A stretch of 64,000 bases of DNA from Aeromonas encheleia (GTDB lineage: Bacteria > Pseudomonadota > Gammaproteobacteria > Enterobacterales > Aeromonadaceae), in NCBI RefSeq assembly GCF_900637545.1, contig NZ_LR134376.1:3677001-3741000 (forward strand), in the 5' to 3' direction. Below the pieces are notes generated by a model that worked only from the letters and a program-made list of their open reading frames with translations, was not told the DNA's origin and did not search any database. Positions 7,978-16,963 of the stretch are shown one piece after another. Every line of letters begins with the position of its first letter. Position 1 is the stretch's first letter. The position numbers and the translations under genes are program-made.

Positions 7978-9645
7978 ATGGCTCAATTTATTTACACCAT
8001 GAACAGGGTCGGCAAGGTCGTGCCGCCCAAGCGTCATATTCTCAAGAACATCTCCCTCTCCTTCTTCCCGGGCGCCAAGATTGGCGTATTGGGCCTGAAT
8101 GGGTCTGGAAAATCAACACTGCTGCGCATCATGGCGGGGATCGACACCGAGATCGAGGGGGAAGCCCGTCCGCAACCCGGCATCAAGATCGGCTACCTGC
8201 CCCAGGAGCCCAAGCTGGATCCGGAGCAGACCGTCCGCGAAGCGGTCGAAGAGGCGGTCGGCGACGTCAAACGCGCCATGGCTCGCCTGGACGAGGTCTA
8301 TGCGGCCTACGCCGACCCGGATGCCGACTTCGACAAGCTGGCCCGTGAACAGGGCGAGCTGGAGGCCATCATCGCCGCCCAGGGCGGTCACAACATGGAA
8401 AACCAGCTGGAGCGTGCGGCCGATGCCCTGCGCCTGCCGGCCTGGGACGCCAAGATCCAGCACCTCTCCGGTGGTGAGCGCCGCCGCGTGGCCCTGTGCC
8501 GCCTGCTGCTGGAGAAGCCGGACATGCTGCTGCTGGATGAGCCGACCAACCACCTGGATGCGGAATCCGTAGCCTGGCTGGAGCGCTTCCTGCACGACTA
8601 CGAGGGCACTGTGGTGGCCATCACCCACGACCGCTACTTCCTCGACAACGTGGCGGGCTGGATCCTGGAGCTGGACCGCGGCGAGGGCATCCCCTGGGAA
8701 GGCAACTACTCCTCCTGGCTGGAGCAGAAAGATGCGCGTCTGGCGCAGGAAGCCAGCTCAGAGGCGGCTCGTCGCAAGTCCATCGAGAAAGAGCTGGAGT
8801 GGGTGCGTCAGAACCCGAAGGGTCGTCAGGCCAAATCCAAGGCCCGTATGGCTCGCTTCGAGGAGCTCAATACCAACGACTACCAGAAGCGCAACGAGAC
8901 CAACGAGCTGTTCATTCCGCCAGGACCCCGCCTCGGCGACAAGGTGGTGGACGTGGCGAACCTGTGCAAGTCCTACGGTGATCGGCAGCTGATCGACGAT
9001 CTCTCCTTCTCCATTCCGAAGGGAGCCATCGTCGGCATCATAGGACCGAACGGGGCCGGTAAGTCCACCCTGTTCCGCATGATGTCGGGTCAGGAGCAGC
9101 CGGACTCCGGCGCCATCACCCTGGGCGATACCGTGGTGCTGGCCTCGGTGGATCAGTTCCGCGACAGCATGGACGACAAGAAGACGGTGTTCCAAGAAGT
9201 GGCCGACGGTCAGGATATCCTGCGCATCGGCAGCTACGAGTTCCCGAGCCGCGCCTATATCGGCCGCTTCAACTTCAAGGGCGCCGATCAACAGAAGCGG
9301 GTCGGCGAGCTGTCCGGTGGCGAGCGTGGCCGTCTGCACCTGGCCAAGCTGCTGCAGACCGGCGGCAACGTGCTGCTGCTGGATGAACCGACCAACGATC
9401 TGGACATCGAGACCCTGCGCGCCCTGGAGAACGCCCTGCTGGAGTTCCCGGGCTGTGCCATGGTCATCTCCCACGATCGCTGGTTCCTCGACCGTATCGC
9501 CACCCACATCCTGGACTACCAGGACGAGGGCAAGATCGCCTTCTTCGAAGGCAACTTCACCGAATACGAAGAGTGGAAGAAGAAGACCTATGGTGCCGAC
9601 GCGGTGCAACCACACCGAGCCAAGTACAAACGCATCACCAAGTAA
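7978..9645 (+). CDS. ettA: Energy-dependent translational throttle protein EttA
   Basis: 555 residues, the usual length for this ABC-F protein. It has two ATPase domains: Walker A GLNGSGKST near residue 40 with signature LSGGERRRV near 162, and GPNGAGKST near 358 with LSGGERGRL near 443. Between them lies the basic ribosome/tRNA-contacting linker (KGRQAKSKARMARFEEL, residues about 281-297). EttA binds the ribosomal E site and gates entry into elongation according to ATP/ADP. A weak copy of its last codons lies just downstream, followed by a terminator. Confidence 0.95.
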   Translation: MAQFIYTMNRVGKVVPPKRHILKNISLSFFPGAKIGVLGLNGSGKSTLLRIMAGIDTEIEGEARPQPGIKIGYLPQEPKLDPEQTVREAVEEAVGDVKRAMARLDEVYAAYADPDADFDKLAREQGELEAIIAAQGGHNMENQLERAADALRLPAWDAKIQHLSGGERRRVALCRLLLEKPDMLLLDEPTNHLDAESVAWLERFLHDYEGTVVAITHDRYFLDNVAGWILELDRGEGIPWEGNYSSWLEQKDARLAQEASSEAARRKSIEKELEWVRQNPKGRQAKSKARMARFEELNTNDYQKRNETNELFIPPGPRLGDKVVDVANLCKSYGDRQLIDDLSFSIPKGAIVGIIGPNGAGKSTLFRMMSGQEQPDSGAITLGDTVVLASVDQFRDSMDDKKTVFQEVADGQDILRIGSYEFPSRAYIGRFNFKGADQQKRVGELSGGERGRLHLAKLLQTGGNVLLLDEPTNDLDIETLRALENALLEFPGCAMVISHDRWFLDRIATHILDYQDEGKIAFFEGNFTEYEEWKKKTYGADAVQPHRAKYKRITK

Positions 9646-9656
9646 GTGAGCCTTGT

Positions 9657-9712
9657 GATGGAGCGAGGTGGCCCAACCGCACCGCTCCAGCTATACAAGT
9701 GCATCAGAACGC
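9657..9712 (+). pseudogene. Possible scar of the ettA 3' end
   Basis: Twelve bases after the ettA stop a segment resembles the gene's last 18 codons: it contains QPHRSSY where EttA has QPHRAKY, and matching bases extend upstream (atgg.gc...gg.g.cccaaccgcaccg). The stop is lost and the end is scrambled. It is the weakest of the gene-end copies in the window and could be chance similarity. Confidence 0.4.
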
Positions 9713-9717
9713 GTGAC

Positions 9718-9742
9718 AAGGGGAGCCCAGGCTCCCCTTTTT
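9718..9742 (+). terminator. Rho-independent terminator after ettA
   Basis: 10-bp stem (9718-9727 with 9730-9739) closing on a 2-nt gap, followed by TTTTT. Positioned 70 bp after ettA and before the next small gene. Confidence 0.75.
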
Positions 9743-9791
9743 GCTGCCTTTTGCTTACAATCTCCCCGCGTCCCCCTACCGATGCCAACCG

Positions 9792-10127
9792 ATGACCCAG
9801 ACCAGCCCTACCGCGAAGAGACTCACCATCCAGATCCGGATCGAACCCGGCTGCCTCGGGCCGGATGGCAAGGTACACATAGATACCTTCTGCACCGCCG
9901 CCGGCCGGGTCTTCGCCGCCCTCGAGCCCGAGCGGCTGAGCTGGGTGCTGCTGCCGCGCCATGACAAGCAGTTGCCCGAGCAGGAGTTCCTCTTCGAGGG
10001 GCGCAAGCTGAGCGAGGCGCAGGCCAGCCTGCTGCTGCAGCGCATGGGCCTGACCCTGGCCACTCTGCAGGAGCGCAGCGATGCCGTGCTGGCCCAGCTG
10101 GTCGAGCGCTACTTCAAGACGCTCTGA
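9792..10127 (+). CDS. Conserved-looking hypothetical protein, 111 aa
   Basis: I do not recognise this family. The protein is soluble and starts MTQTSPTAKRLTIQIRIEPG; the N-terminal half looks like beta strands, with a cysteine pair region (GCLG, DTFC), and the C-terminal half is helical (LSEAQASLLLQRMG, DAVLAQLVERYF). Codon use matches the neighbours, which supports it being real. Start 9792 is preferred to 9741 because the upstream extension is poor in coding character. It sits alone between the ettA terminator and the purine permease. Confidence 0.65.
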   Translation: MTQTSPTAKRLTIQIRIEPGCLGPDGKVHIDTFCTAAGRVFAALEPERLSWVLLPRHDKQLPEQEFLFEGRKLSEAQASLLLQRMGLTLATLQERSDAVLAQLVERYFKTL

Positions 10128-10180
10128 ACCTTCCCCCGATGGCAAACGGCCTCTATCGAGTTCCATTTTTGTTGTTCAAA

Positions 10181-10196
10181 TAGCAAACGTTTGAAT
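10181..10196. promoter_or_regulatory. Putative PurR operator
   Basis: The 16-mer tagcaaacgtttgaat fits the E. coli PurR consensus (ANGCAANCGNTTNCNT) at all but two fixed positions and has the central CG dyad. It lies about 195 bp upstream of the NCS2 purine permease start. PurR control of purine transport is well established in enterics; applying it here is inference. Confidence 0.6.
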
Positions 10197-10390
10197 TTTT
10201 GCTCTATTCATTGATCCGTCTCGCAGATCCGGGGTTTGTAAACGGCGCCGCCTGTGTGAAAATGTGCGCGCTGTCACGGTATCAGGACGAGTCTGGTCAC
10301 TCAGTCGCCAGAAACAGGGCCATTTACCCCGCATGGATGGGATTGGCCGTTCGCCTGCTGCTTATTTCACGTCACCCATTGGAATCCAAC

Positions 10391-11734
10391 ATGAATCAAC
10401 AACACCAAGCTGCCAGCCAGGCCGCCGGGCAAGGATTGCTTGAGCGCCTGTTTGCCCTGCGAGGCCATGGCACCACGGCCCGCACCGAGGTCATCGCCGG
10501 CATCACCACCTTCCTGACCATGGTCTACATCGTATTCGTCAACCCGCAGATCCTCTCCAACGCGGGCATGGATACCCAGGCGGTGTTCGTCACCACCTGC
10601 CTCATCGCCGGCATCGGCAGCATTCTGATGGGCCTGTTGGCCAACCTGCCCATCGCCCTGGCTCCCGCCATGGGCCTCAACGCCTTCTTCGCCTTCGTGG
10701 TGGTGGCTGGCATGGGCTACTCCTGGCAGGTCGGTATGGGCACCATCTTCTGGGGGGCGCTGGGTCTGCTGATCCTCACCCTGCTGCGGGTGCGCTACTG
10801 GCTGATCGCCAACATTCCGCTCACCCTGCGGGTCGGCATCACCGCCGGTATCGGCCTGCTCATCGCCCTGCTCGGTCTGCACAACGCCGGCATAGTGGTG
10901 GCGAGCCCGGCCACCATGGTGACGGTGGGCAACCTCACCTCACTGCCCTGCCTGCTGGGCTTTCTCGGCTTCTTCCTGATCTGCATCTTCTCCGCCCGCG
11001 GCGTGCACTCCGCCGTGCTGATCGCCATCGTGGTCACCACCACCCTGGGCTGGCTGTTTGGCGACGTGACCTTCAAGGGCTTCGTCTCCATGCCGCCGAG
11101 CATAGCCCCGGTGTTTGGTCAGCTGGATCTGATGGGCTCGCTGGACATCAGTCTCGCGGGGATCATCTTCTCCTTCATGCTGGTCAACCTGTTCGACTCC
11201 TCCGGCACCCTGATCGGGGTCACCACCCGCGCCAAGCTGGCCGATGAGCAGGGCCGCTTCCCGCGCATGAAGCAGGCGCTGGTGGTCGACAGCATCAGCT
11301 CTGTGGGTGGTGCCTTCATGGGCACCTCCTCCGTCACCGCCTATATCGAGAGCAGCTCGGGCGTCGCCGTCGGTGGTCGCACCGGCCTGACCGCCATAGT
11401 CGTAGGCGTCTTGTTCCTGCTGGCGATCTTCTTCTCCCCCATCGCCGCCATGGTGCCGGCCTATGCCGCGGCTGGCGCCCTCATCTACGTGGGCGTGCTG
11501 ATGTGCTCCGAGCTGACCAAGGTGAAGTGGGAAGACCTGACCGAGGCGGTGCCGGCCTTCATGACCGCGGTCATGATGCCGTTCAGCTTCTCCATCACCG
11601 AGGGGATCGCCGTGGGCTTCATCTCCTACTGCGTGATGAAGGCGGGCACCGGTCGCTGGCGCGAGATCAACCCCTGCGTGCTGGTGGTCGCCTTGCTGTT
11701 CGTGCTGAAGTTCGTCTGGATCGACGCCCACTAA
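10391..11734 (+). CDS. NCS2 family purine permease (GhxP/AdeP-like)
   Basis: 447 residues with about 12-14 membrane helices. It matches the AzgA-like branch of NCS2, proton symporters for adenine, guanine or hypoxanthine: RTEVIAGITTFLTMVYIVFVNP near residue 30, APAMGLNAFFAF near 95 and FDSSGTLIGV near 270. Length is close to GhxP and AdeP (445-450). Start 10391 (MNQQHQ) is chosen because the 64 codons upstream in frame are not hydrophobic and precede no family sequence. Specificity among purines cannot be read from the sequence. A PurR-like box lies upstream. Confidence 0.9.
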   Translation: MNQQHQAASQAAGQGLLERLFALRGHGTTARTEVIAGITTFLTMVYIVFVNPQILSNAGMDTQAVFVTTCLIAGIGSILMGLLANLPIALAPAMGLNAFFAFVVVAGMGYSWQVGMGTIFWGALGLLILTLLRVRYWLIANIPLTLRVGITAGIGLLIALLGLHNAGIVVASPATMVTVGNLTSLPCLLGFLGFFLICIFSARGVHSAVLIAIVVTTTLGWLFGDVTFKGFVSMPPSIAPVFGQLDLMGSLDISLAGIIFSFMLVNLFDSSGTLIGVTTRAKLADEQGRFPRMKQALVVDSISSVGGAFMGTSSVTAYIESSSGVAVGGRTGLTAIVVGVLFLLAIFFSPIAAMVPAYAAAGALIYVGVLMCSELTKVKWEDLTEAVPAFMTAVMMPFSFSITEGIAVGFISYCVMKAGTGRWREINPCVLVVALLFVLKFVWIDAH

Positions 11735-11751
11735 GCGCCGATGACGCAAAC

Positions 11752-11782
11752 AAAAATGCCAGTCTCTCGACTGGCATTTTTT
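11752..11782. terminator. Terminator between the purine permease and djlA
   Basis: 13-bp stem (11752-11764 with 11769-11781), 4-nt loop, then T-tract; A-rich on the other side, so it can serve both convergent genes. Confidence 0.8.
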
Positions 11783-11809
11783 ATGGCTGACGGGCAATGA
11801 CCCGGCTGG

Positions 11810-12628
11810 TTAGCGGATGCCGCGCGCCTCGCGGATCCACTCCCAGGCCTGCTGGATCTCCTGGGTCTTCTCCTTCGCCATCTCCATCATCTCCGGCGGC
11901 AGCCCCTTGGCGGCCAGCTTGTCCGGGTGGTGCTTGCTCATCTCCTTGCGATAGGCGCGCTTGATGTCCTGATCGCTGTCGCTCTCGCTCACCCCCAGCA
12001 GCTGATAAGAATCCTTGAGACGATCCGCCGAGGGGGCCTCCTGCCGGTATTGCTGCTGCCCGCCGCCCTGCTGCTGGCGGTGGAAGAAGTTCATCTGTGC
12101 CTCGGCCATGGCCAGGATGCGCCCCAGCTCGATGCGGCTGAAGCCGAGCTCATCGGCGATGGTCTGCAGTATGGCACGCTCATCGGCCTCGACCCTGCCA
12201 TCGGCGAAAGCGGCCTGCAGCTGCACCTCCAGGAAGAAGCGCAATATGTCGCGCTGGCCGAGGCTGGCGCGGCGAAACTCGGCCAGGGTCTCCCGCAGCG
12301 GGAAGCCGCTCTCCTTGCCCTGACGGAACGACTCTTGCGCCCGCACCCGCTGTTCGCCGGAGAGCCGCATCCTGTCCATCAGATTGGACGCGACCCGGAT
12401 CTCATGCTCGGTGACCTGGCCGCTCGCCTTGGCGATGTGGCCCATGACGGCGAAGGTGGCGTGAAAGAACACCGCCTGCTGTTGCTGGCTGGGTGCACGC
12501 CGAAACGCTCCCTGGATACCCATGCCCCGATCGAAGCGATGACCGAGCCAGAGGCCGAGCAGGGCGCCGAAGATGTTGCCGAGCAGAAAACCGAAGAAGG
12601 CGCCAAGCACCTTACCCCAAATACGCAT
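11810..12628 (-). CDS. djlA: Co-chaperone DjlA
   Basis: 272 residues. One N-terminal membrane helix rich in glycine (residues 6-30, LGAFFGFLLGNIFGALLGLWLG) is the DjlA dimerising anchor. A TerB-like domain follows (about 50-170), then a Gln-rich linker and a C-terminal J domain with the HPD motif (KHHPDKLAAKG near 236). It recruits and stimulates DnaK at the inner membrane. It is next to murU and amgK, a neighbourhood also seen in related genera. Confidence 0.93.
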   Translation of the reverse strand: MRIWGKVLGAFFGFLLGNIFGALLGLWLGHRFDRGMGIQGAFRRAPSQQQQAVFFHATFAVMGHIAKASGQVTEHEIRVASNLMDRMRLSGEQRVRAQESFRQGKESGFPLRETLAEFRRASLGQRDILRFFLEVQLQAAFADGRVEADERAILQTIADELGFSRIELGRILAMAEAQMNFFHRQQQGGGQQQYRQEAPSADRLKDSYQLLGVSESDSDQDIKRAYRKEMSKHHPDKLAAKGLPPEMMEMAKEKTQEIQQAWEWIREARGIR

Positions 12629-12647
12629 GGTTCAAGACCTCATGATG

Positions 12648-13322
12648 TTAATGAGTGCGTCCTTGCACTTGCAGTTGTTCATCCAGCTCGCGCAACCGAT
12701 CGACGGTACCGATATCCCGCCATTCACCGGCCAGCAAGGCACCGCCGACCCGGCCTTGCGCCATCCAGTCGCGCAGCAGGGGCGCCAGTTTGCGCGCCCC
12801 GGTTGCCAGTCCGGCAAAGGCGGCGGGCCGATAGAGCCCGACGCCGCTGAAGGTCAGCGCCGGTGTATCCAGCACCCGGCCGGCTTGCAGGGAGAAATCG
12901 CCCTGAGGATGTTGCGTTGGATTAGGTACCAGCCAGAGGTGAGCCAGATCCTCCCCCAGCGGTTGGTTGACCAGGGTGCGATAATCCAGATCGAGCCAGG
13001 TATCGCCGTTGATCACCAGAAACGGCTCGGCGCCGAGCAGCGCCAATGCCTGCACTATGCCGCCGGCGGTCTCCAGCGCACTCGCTTCGGCCGACCACTG
13101 GATGCTCACCCCGAATTGGCTGCCGTCCCCCAGCGCCTCGAGCAGCTTGTGGCCGAGCCAGGCGTGGTTGATGACCAGTTCGGTCACCCCGGCCGCCTTG
13201 AGCTTCTCGATATGGTGCACGATGAGCGGCTTGCCCCCCACCGCCAGCAGCGGCTTGGGCAGCACGTCAGTCAGCGGGCGCATCCGCTCGCCACGGCCCG
13301 CGGCCAGGATCATCGCCTTCAT
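12648..13322 (-). CDS. murU: N-acetylmuramate alpha-1-phosphate uridylyltransferase
   Basis: 224 residues, nucleotidyltransferase fold starting MKAMILAAGRGERMRPLT with the LAAGRGERMRP nucleotide-binding loop, then PKPLLAVGGKPLI and the NGD motif (VINGDTWLDLD near 106). With AmgK it turns recovered N-acetylmuramic acid into UDP-MurNAc, bypassing de novo MurA/MurB synthesis. The start overlaps the amgK stop by 4 nt (ATGA), so the two are coupled. The longer open frame upstream to 13679 only reads amgK out of frame. Confidence 0.88.
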   Translation of the reverse strand: MKAMILAAGRGERMRPLTDVLPKPLLAVGGKPLIVHHIEKLKAAGVTELVINHAWLGHKLLEALGDGSQFGVSIQWSAEASALETAGGIVQALALLGAEPFLVINGDTWLDLDYRTLVNQPLGEDLAHLWLVPNPTQHPQGDFSLQAGRVLDTPALTFSGVGLYRPAAFAGLATGARKLAPLLRDWMAQGRVGGALLAGEWRDIGTVDRLRELDEQLQVQGRTH

Positions 13323-14347
13323 GGCTGCTCCCCGGCGGCTCGTGCTTCTGCCACTTGGGCCAGGCCCGGCAGCACTATCTGCCGCAACCAGGCGCCGAAG
13401 CGGGCCAGCACCGGATAGTCGGCGCCGTGCAGCTCGCACACCTCCACCACATAGCCCAGAGTACGGGGGATATCCTTGAGGTAACCTGACTTGCCATCGC
13501 GATGATAGAGCCGGGTGAAGATGCCCGCCGCCTTCAGGTGGCGCTGCATACCGGTGAGATCGGCATGGCGACGGAAGCTGGCATAGTCGAGCCCGCCGAG
13601 CAGCCGGGCCTGACTCAGAACGTCGTAACCCTGGCGCATGCCCTGCTCGATCACCGCATCGGGCCAGCGCACGTAGCAATCCTTCAGCAGCGAGACGAGA
13701 TCATAGCTGAGAGGGCCTATGACCATGTCCTGAAAATCGATGATGGCGAGGGTGCTGTCAGCCGGGGTCGGCTCGCCGCAGACCATCAGGTTGCGGCTGT
13801 GAAAGTCCCGGTGCATCACCCCCTGGGGCTGGGCCAGGTTGTTGGCGGTGAGGCAGGCGAAGGTATCGTCAAGCAGCTGTTGCTCGTCCCCGTTCAGGGC
13901 AAGCTGCAGGTGCTGACCAAGCAACCACTCGGGGAAGATGGCATCTTCACGGGCCATGAAGGCAGTATCAAACGGCTCAAGCGCCAGCTCGACCGCGCAG
14001 AGCCGGGGTAGCAGCGCTATGGCCTTGCCGTACCAGGCCTGCACGCTGTGCGCGTCAAGGCAGCCGATGAGCTGGGTATCGCCAAGGTCCGTCACCGCCA
14101 GCAGACCCTGCTCATAGTCCACCGCCCTGACCTCGGGGGCTAACAGTTCCATGGCGTGCAGGGCGGCGGCATTGCGGACGAATTCATGATTTTTTTCGGT
14201 TTTCGGATTAGCATCCACCCACACCAGGCCGCCGCCACGGAAGTAGCGGCGAAAACTGGCGTCACCGGAGATCAGGGTCAATTGAAGGTTGGCATCACCG
14301 GATATCCGGCGCGCCCATTGCAGTAACAGGGAATTGCGATCATGCAT
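13319..14347 (-). CDS. amgK: N-acetylmuramate/N-acetylglucosamine anomeric kinase
   Basis: 342 residues with an aminoglycoside-phosphotransferase fold. HRDFHSRNLMV near residue 183 is the catalytic loop and IIDFQD near 207 the metal-binding motif. In Pseudomonas AmgK phosphorylates MurNAc at C1, feeding MurU. Coupling to murU and the divergent position next to lptD match the known recycling locus. The first 30 residues contain LQLTLISGDASFRRYFR, the family's nucleotide loop. Confidence 0.87.
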   Translation of the reverse strand: MHDRNSLLLQWARRISGDANLQLTLISGDASFRRYFRGGGLVWVDANPKTEKNHEFVRNAAALHAMELLAPEVRAVDYEQGLLAVTDLGDTQLIGCLDAHSVQAWYGKAIALLPRLCAVELALEPFDTAFMAREDAIFPEWLLGQHLQLALNGDEQQLLDDTFACLTANNLAQPQGVMHRDFHSRNLMVCGEPTPADSTLAIIDFQDMVIGPLSYDLVSLLKDCYVRWPDAVIEQGMRQGYDVLSQARLLGGLDYASFRRHADLTGMQRHLKAAGIFTRLYHRDGKSGYLKDIPRTLGYVVEVCELHGADYPVLARFGAWLRQIVLPGLAQVAEARAAGEQP

Positions 14348-14521
14348 GAGTCGGGGACCAAATTGGAAAGCAGCACTTGGCTGTTAGCCCTGGCCGCAAT
14401 AATGCTTTATCATTGCCGGCTAACATAAAGCAATGACATGCAATGTCAACTCGATGGATCCTGACATAAAATGCATGCCCTGAATCAACCGTTTTTACCA
14501 CGGATTGCGCGAGCCTTTCAC

Positions 14522-16933
14522 ATGACAAAATGGACACTGGGATCTTCTTATCCCATCGCCCTGAGCATCAGCCTTGTTCCTGCCCTGAGTCCGATCATGG
14601 TGCAGGCTGCGCCACTCAACGCGCCACCGGCCACCGGGATCCTGAACAGCCTCTGTTATGACTATGTCCCCAAGATCGAGAAACCGAAGGCGGATCAGGA
14701 TGCCAACGCCTTGCCGGTCGAGGTGGATGCCGATCGCCTGGAGGCCAAGCAGGGTGGCACCGCTGTCTATGAGGGTGACGTCAAGGTCCGTCAGGGCGTG
14801 CGCAAATTCGACTCCGACTATGCCCAACTGGATCAGAAGAGCCGGGATGTGATCGCCATCGGCAACATCTATTACAACGACGGCCAGATCACCGTCACCA
14901 GCGACAAGACCCTCAAATCCAACCTGGATACCAAGGATTCGGAGCTGGAAGAGGGCAAGTACCAGGTCCACGGCTCACCGGTGCGCGGCTTCGCCGACAA
15001 GGTGACCATGACCAACAACAACCAGAACATCACTCTGGAAGGGGCTCAGTACACCACCTGCCCACCTGGTCAGGAGGCCTGGACCCTGAAAGCGGGCAGC
15101 ATCGATATCGATCAGACCGAGGTGTTTGGGGAGGCCTATAACGCAACCCTCTGGCTCTATGACTATCCGGTCTTCTACACCCCTTACATCAATTTCCCTA
15201 TCAAGGATGAGCGCAAGACCGGCCTGCTTTACCCTTATTACAAGCAGAGTTCCGACAATGGCATGGAGATCACCCAGCCATTCTACTGGAACATAGCCCC
15301 CAACTACGACGCTACCATCACCCCCCGTTTCATGGACAGACGGGGCCTGATGAACCAGGTCGAGTTCCGCTACATGCCGGATCCAGCCCATGTCGGCAGC
15401 CTCTATTTCGAGAACCTGGACAACGACAAACAGTACGACGAGACGGCCAGTCTGCATGACAACCTGTCCGACGGGCATCGCTATCTGATCAATGCCCGCC
15501 ACACCTCCATGTTCATCGACAATGCCCTGCGGGTGTCGGTGGACTACACCAAGGTGCGGGACAATGACTACAACTACTTCAACGACTTCGATCCCAGCGT
15601 GGGTACTCAGGTCGACAACCAGTTGCAGCAATCCTTGACGGCCGGTTACTTCCAGCAGAACTGGAACCTCAAAACTGAGGTTAGAACCTATCAGATCCTG
15701 CTGGCGGGGGCTCAACAGCCTCACTCCATGTTGCCGCGCATCGACCACAACTACTACCAGCAGGGCAACTGGTACGATCTGGCCTGGAACACCGAACTGA
15801 CCAAGTTTGGCTATGACAACGACGAATCCACCATAGGTGAGGTCTACACAGGCACCCGTCTCTACACTGCGCCCACCCTGACGGTGCCGCTCATCAATGC
15901 TGCCGGTTACTATCTGGATAGCCAGTACAAGCTGATGTATACCCACTACAATCAGGAAGTACCGGATGCCAGCAAACTCACCGCCTACTACCGTGACCGA
16001 GGGTTGACCGAACTCGATGAGCAGGTCACCCGGGTACTACCCTCGGTTCGTCTCAAGGGCGGCCTCACCTTCGATCGCCAGCAGGATTGGTTTGGCGAGA
16101 GCGCCAGCCAGACCCTGGAGCCCGAGTTCCAATACCTCTATGTCCCCTACAAGGATCAGGACAACATAGGTATTTACGACTCCACCACCATGCGCCAGGA
16201 CTACTACAGCCTGTTCAGTGACCGTCGTTACGCCGGTCTCGACCGCATCAGCGACTCCAACCGGCTCTCCCTCGGTCTCACCACCCGCATCTACGATCCG
16301 GCCGGTGATGAACGAATTCGGCTGGCCGTTGCCCAAGCATTCGACTTCGTGGCCCCCAAGGTCACGCTCTATCCCAGCGACGAAGCCAGCATCAATACCC
16401 GCTCCCCCCTGTCATTCGAAGGGGATGCCAAGATCAATGAACAGTGGTTTGCCCATGCCGGGGCACAATATGATATGGAGCAAAATCGTATCAGCTCGGC
16501 CAACAGCGCGCTGGAGTACCGCCGCGATAAGCTGATCAGCCAACTGAGCCATCGCTTTATCCGCGATGCCAACTACGACCTGGACAGCAAGGGCCAAGAG
16601 ATCACAGACCTCAACCAGATCGGCATGCTGTTGACCACTCCGCTCAACGCTCAGTGGCGCCTCTATGGCGGTTACTATTACGAACTCGATCAAGGGGTCA
16701 AAGTGGATCGCAAGGTGGGACTGAAATATGACTCCTGCTGCTGGAGCATCAACTTCAACATGGAGTGGGTCAACGATCCGGATAACGTCAGTTACAAGCC
16801 CAGCTCCGAGCGCAGCCTGGGTATTCAGTTTGAAATGAAAGGATTGGGTAGCGTGGGTACCGGCTCCAAGGGCACCTCCCTTGACACCGAAGCACTGCCT
16901 TACATTCGTCCGTTTAACCTGCGAGACCAATAA
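14522..16933 (+). CDS. lptD: LPS-assembly outer membrane protein LptD
   Basis: About 803 residues. Signal peptide, then the periplasmic OstA/jellyroll domain (VEVDADRLEAKQGGTAVYEGDV, about residues 60-180) and the C-terminal 26-strand barrel. The four cysteines that form the family's disulfides are present (SLCYDY, TTCPPG and the DSCCWS pair near the C-terminus). With LptE it inserts LPS into the outer leaflet. Start 14522 (MTKWTLG) gives a clean signal sequence; 14471 would add 17 residues. First of a run with surA, pdxA, rsmA, apaG and apaH, and divergent from amgK. Confidence 0.95.
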   Translation: MTKWTLGSSYPIALSISLVPALSPIMVQAAPLNAPPATGILNSLCYDYVPKIEKPKADQDANALPVEVDADRLEAKQGGTAVYEGDVKVRQGVRKFDSDYAQLDQKSRDVIAIGNIYYNDGQITVTSDKTLKSNLDTKDSELEEGKYQVHGSPVRGFADKVTMTNNNQNITLEGAQYTTCPPGQEAWTLKAGSIDIDQTEVFGEAYNATLWLYDYPVFYTPYINFPIKDERKTGLLYPYYKQSSDNGMEITQPFYWNIAPNYDATITPRFMDRRGLMNQVEFRYMPDPAHVGSLYFENLDNDKQYDETASLHDNLSDGHRYLINARHTSMFIDNALRVSVDYTKVRDNDYNYFNDFDPSVGTQVDNQLQQSLTAGYFQQNWNLKTEVRTYQILLAGAQQPHSMLPRIDHNYYQQGNWYDLAWNTELTKFGYDNDESTIGEVYTGTRLYTAPTLTVPLINAAGYYLDSQYKLMYTHYNQEVPDASKLTAYYRDRGLTELDEQVTRVLPSVRLKGGLTFDRQQDWFGESASQTLEPEFQYLYVPYKDQDNIGIYDSTTMRQDYYSLFSDRRYAGLDRISDSNRLSLGLTTRIYDPAGDERIRLAVAQAFDFVAPKVTLYPSDEASINTRSPLSFEGDAKINEQWFAHAGAQYDMEQNRISSANSALEYRRDKLISQLSHRFIRDANYDLDSKGQEITDLNQIGMLLTTPLNAQWRLYGGYYYELDQGVKVDRKVGLKYDSCCWSINFNMEWVNDPDNVSYKPSSERSLGIQFEMKGLGSVGTGSKGTSLDTEALPYIRPFNLRDQ

Positions 16934-16963
16934 CCGGTCTGGCAAACGCCTTGAGAGATGGAT

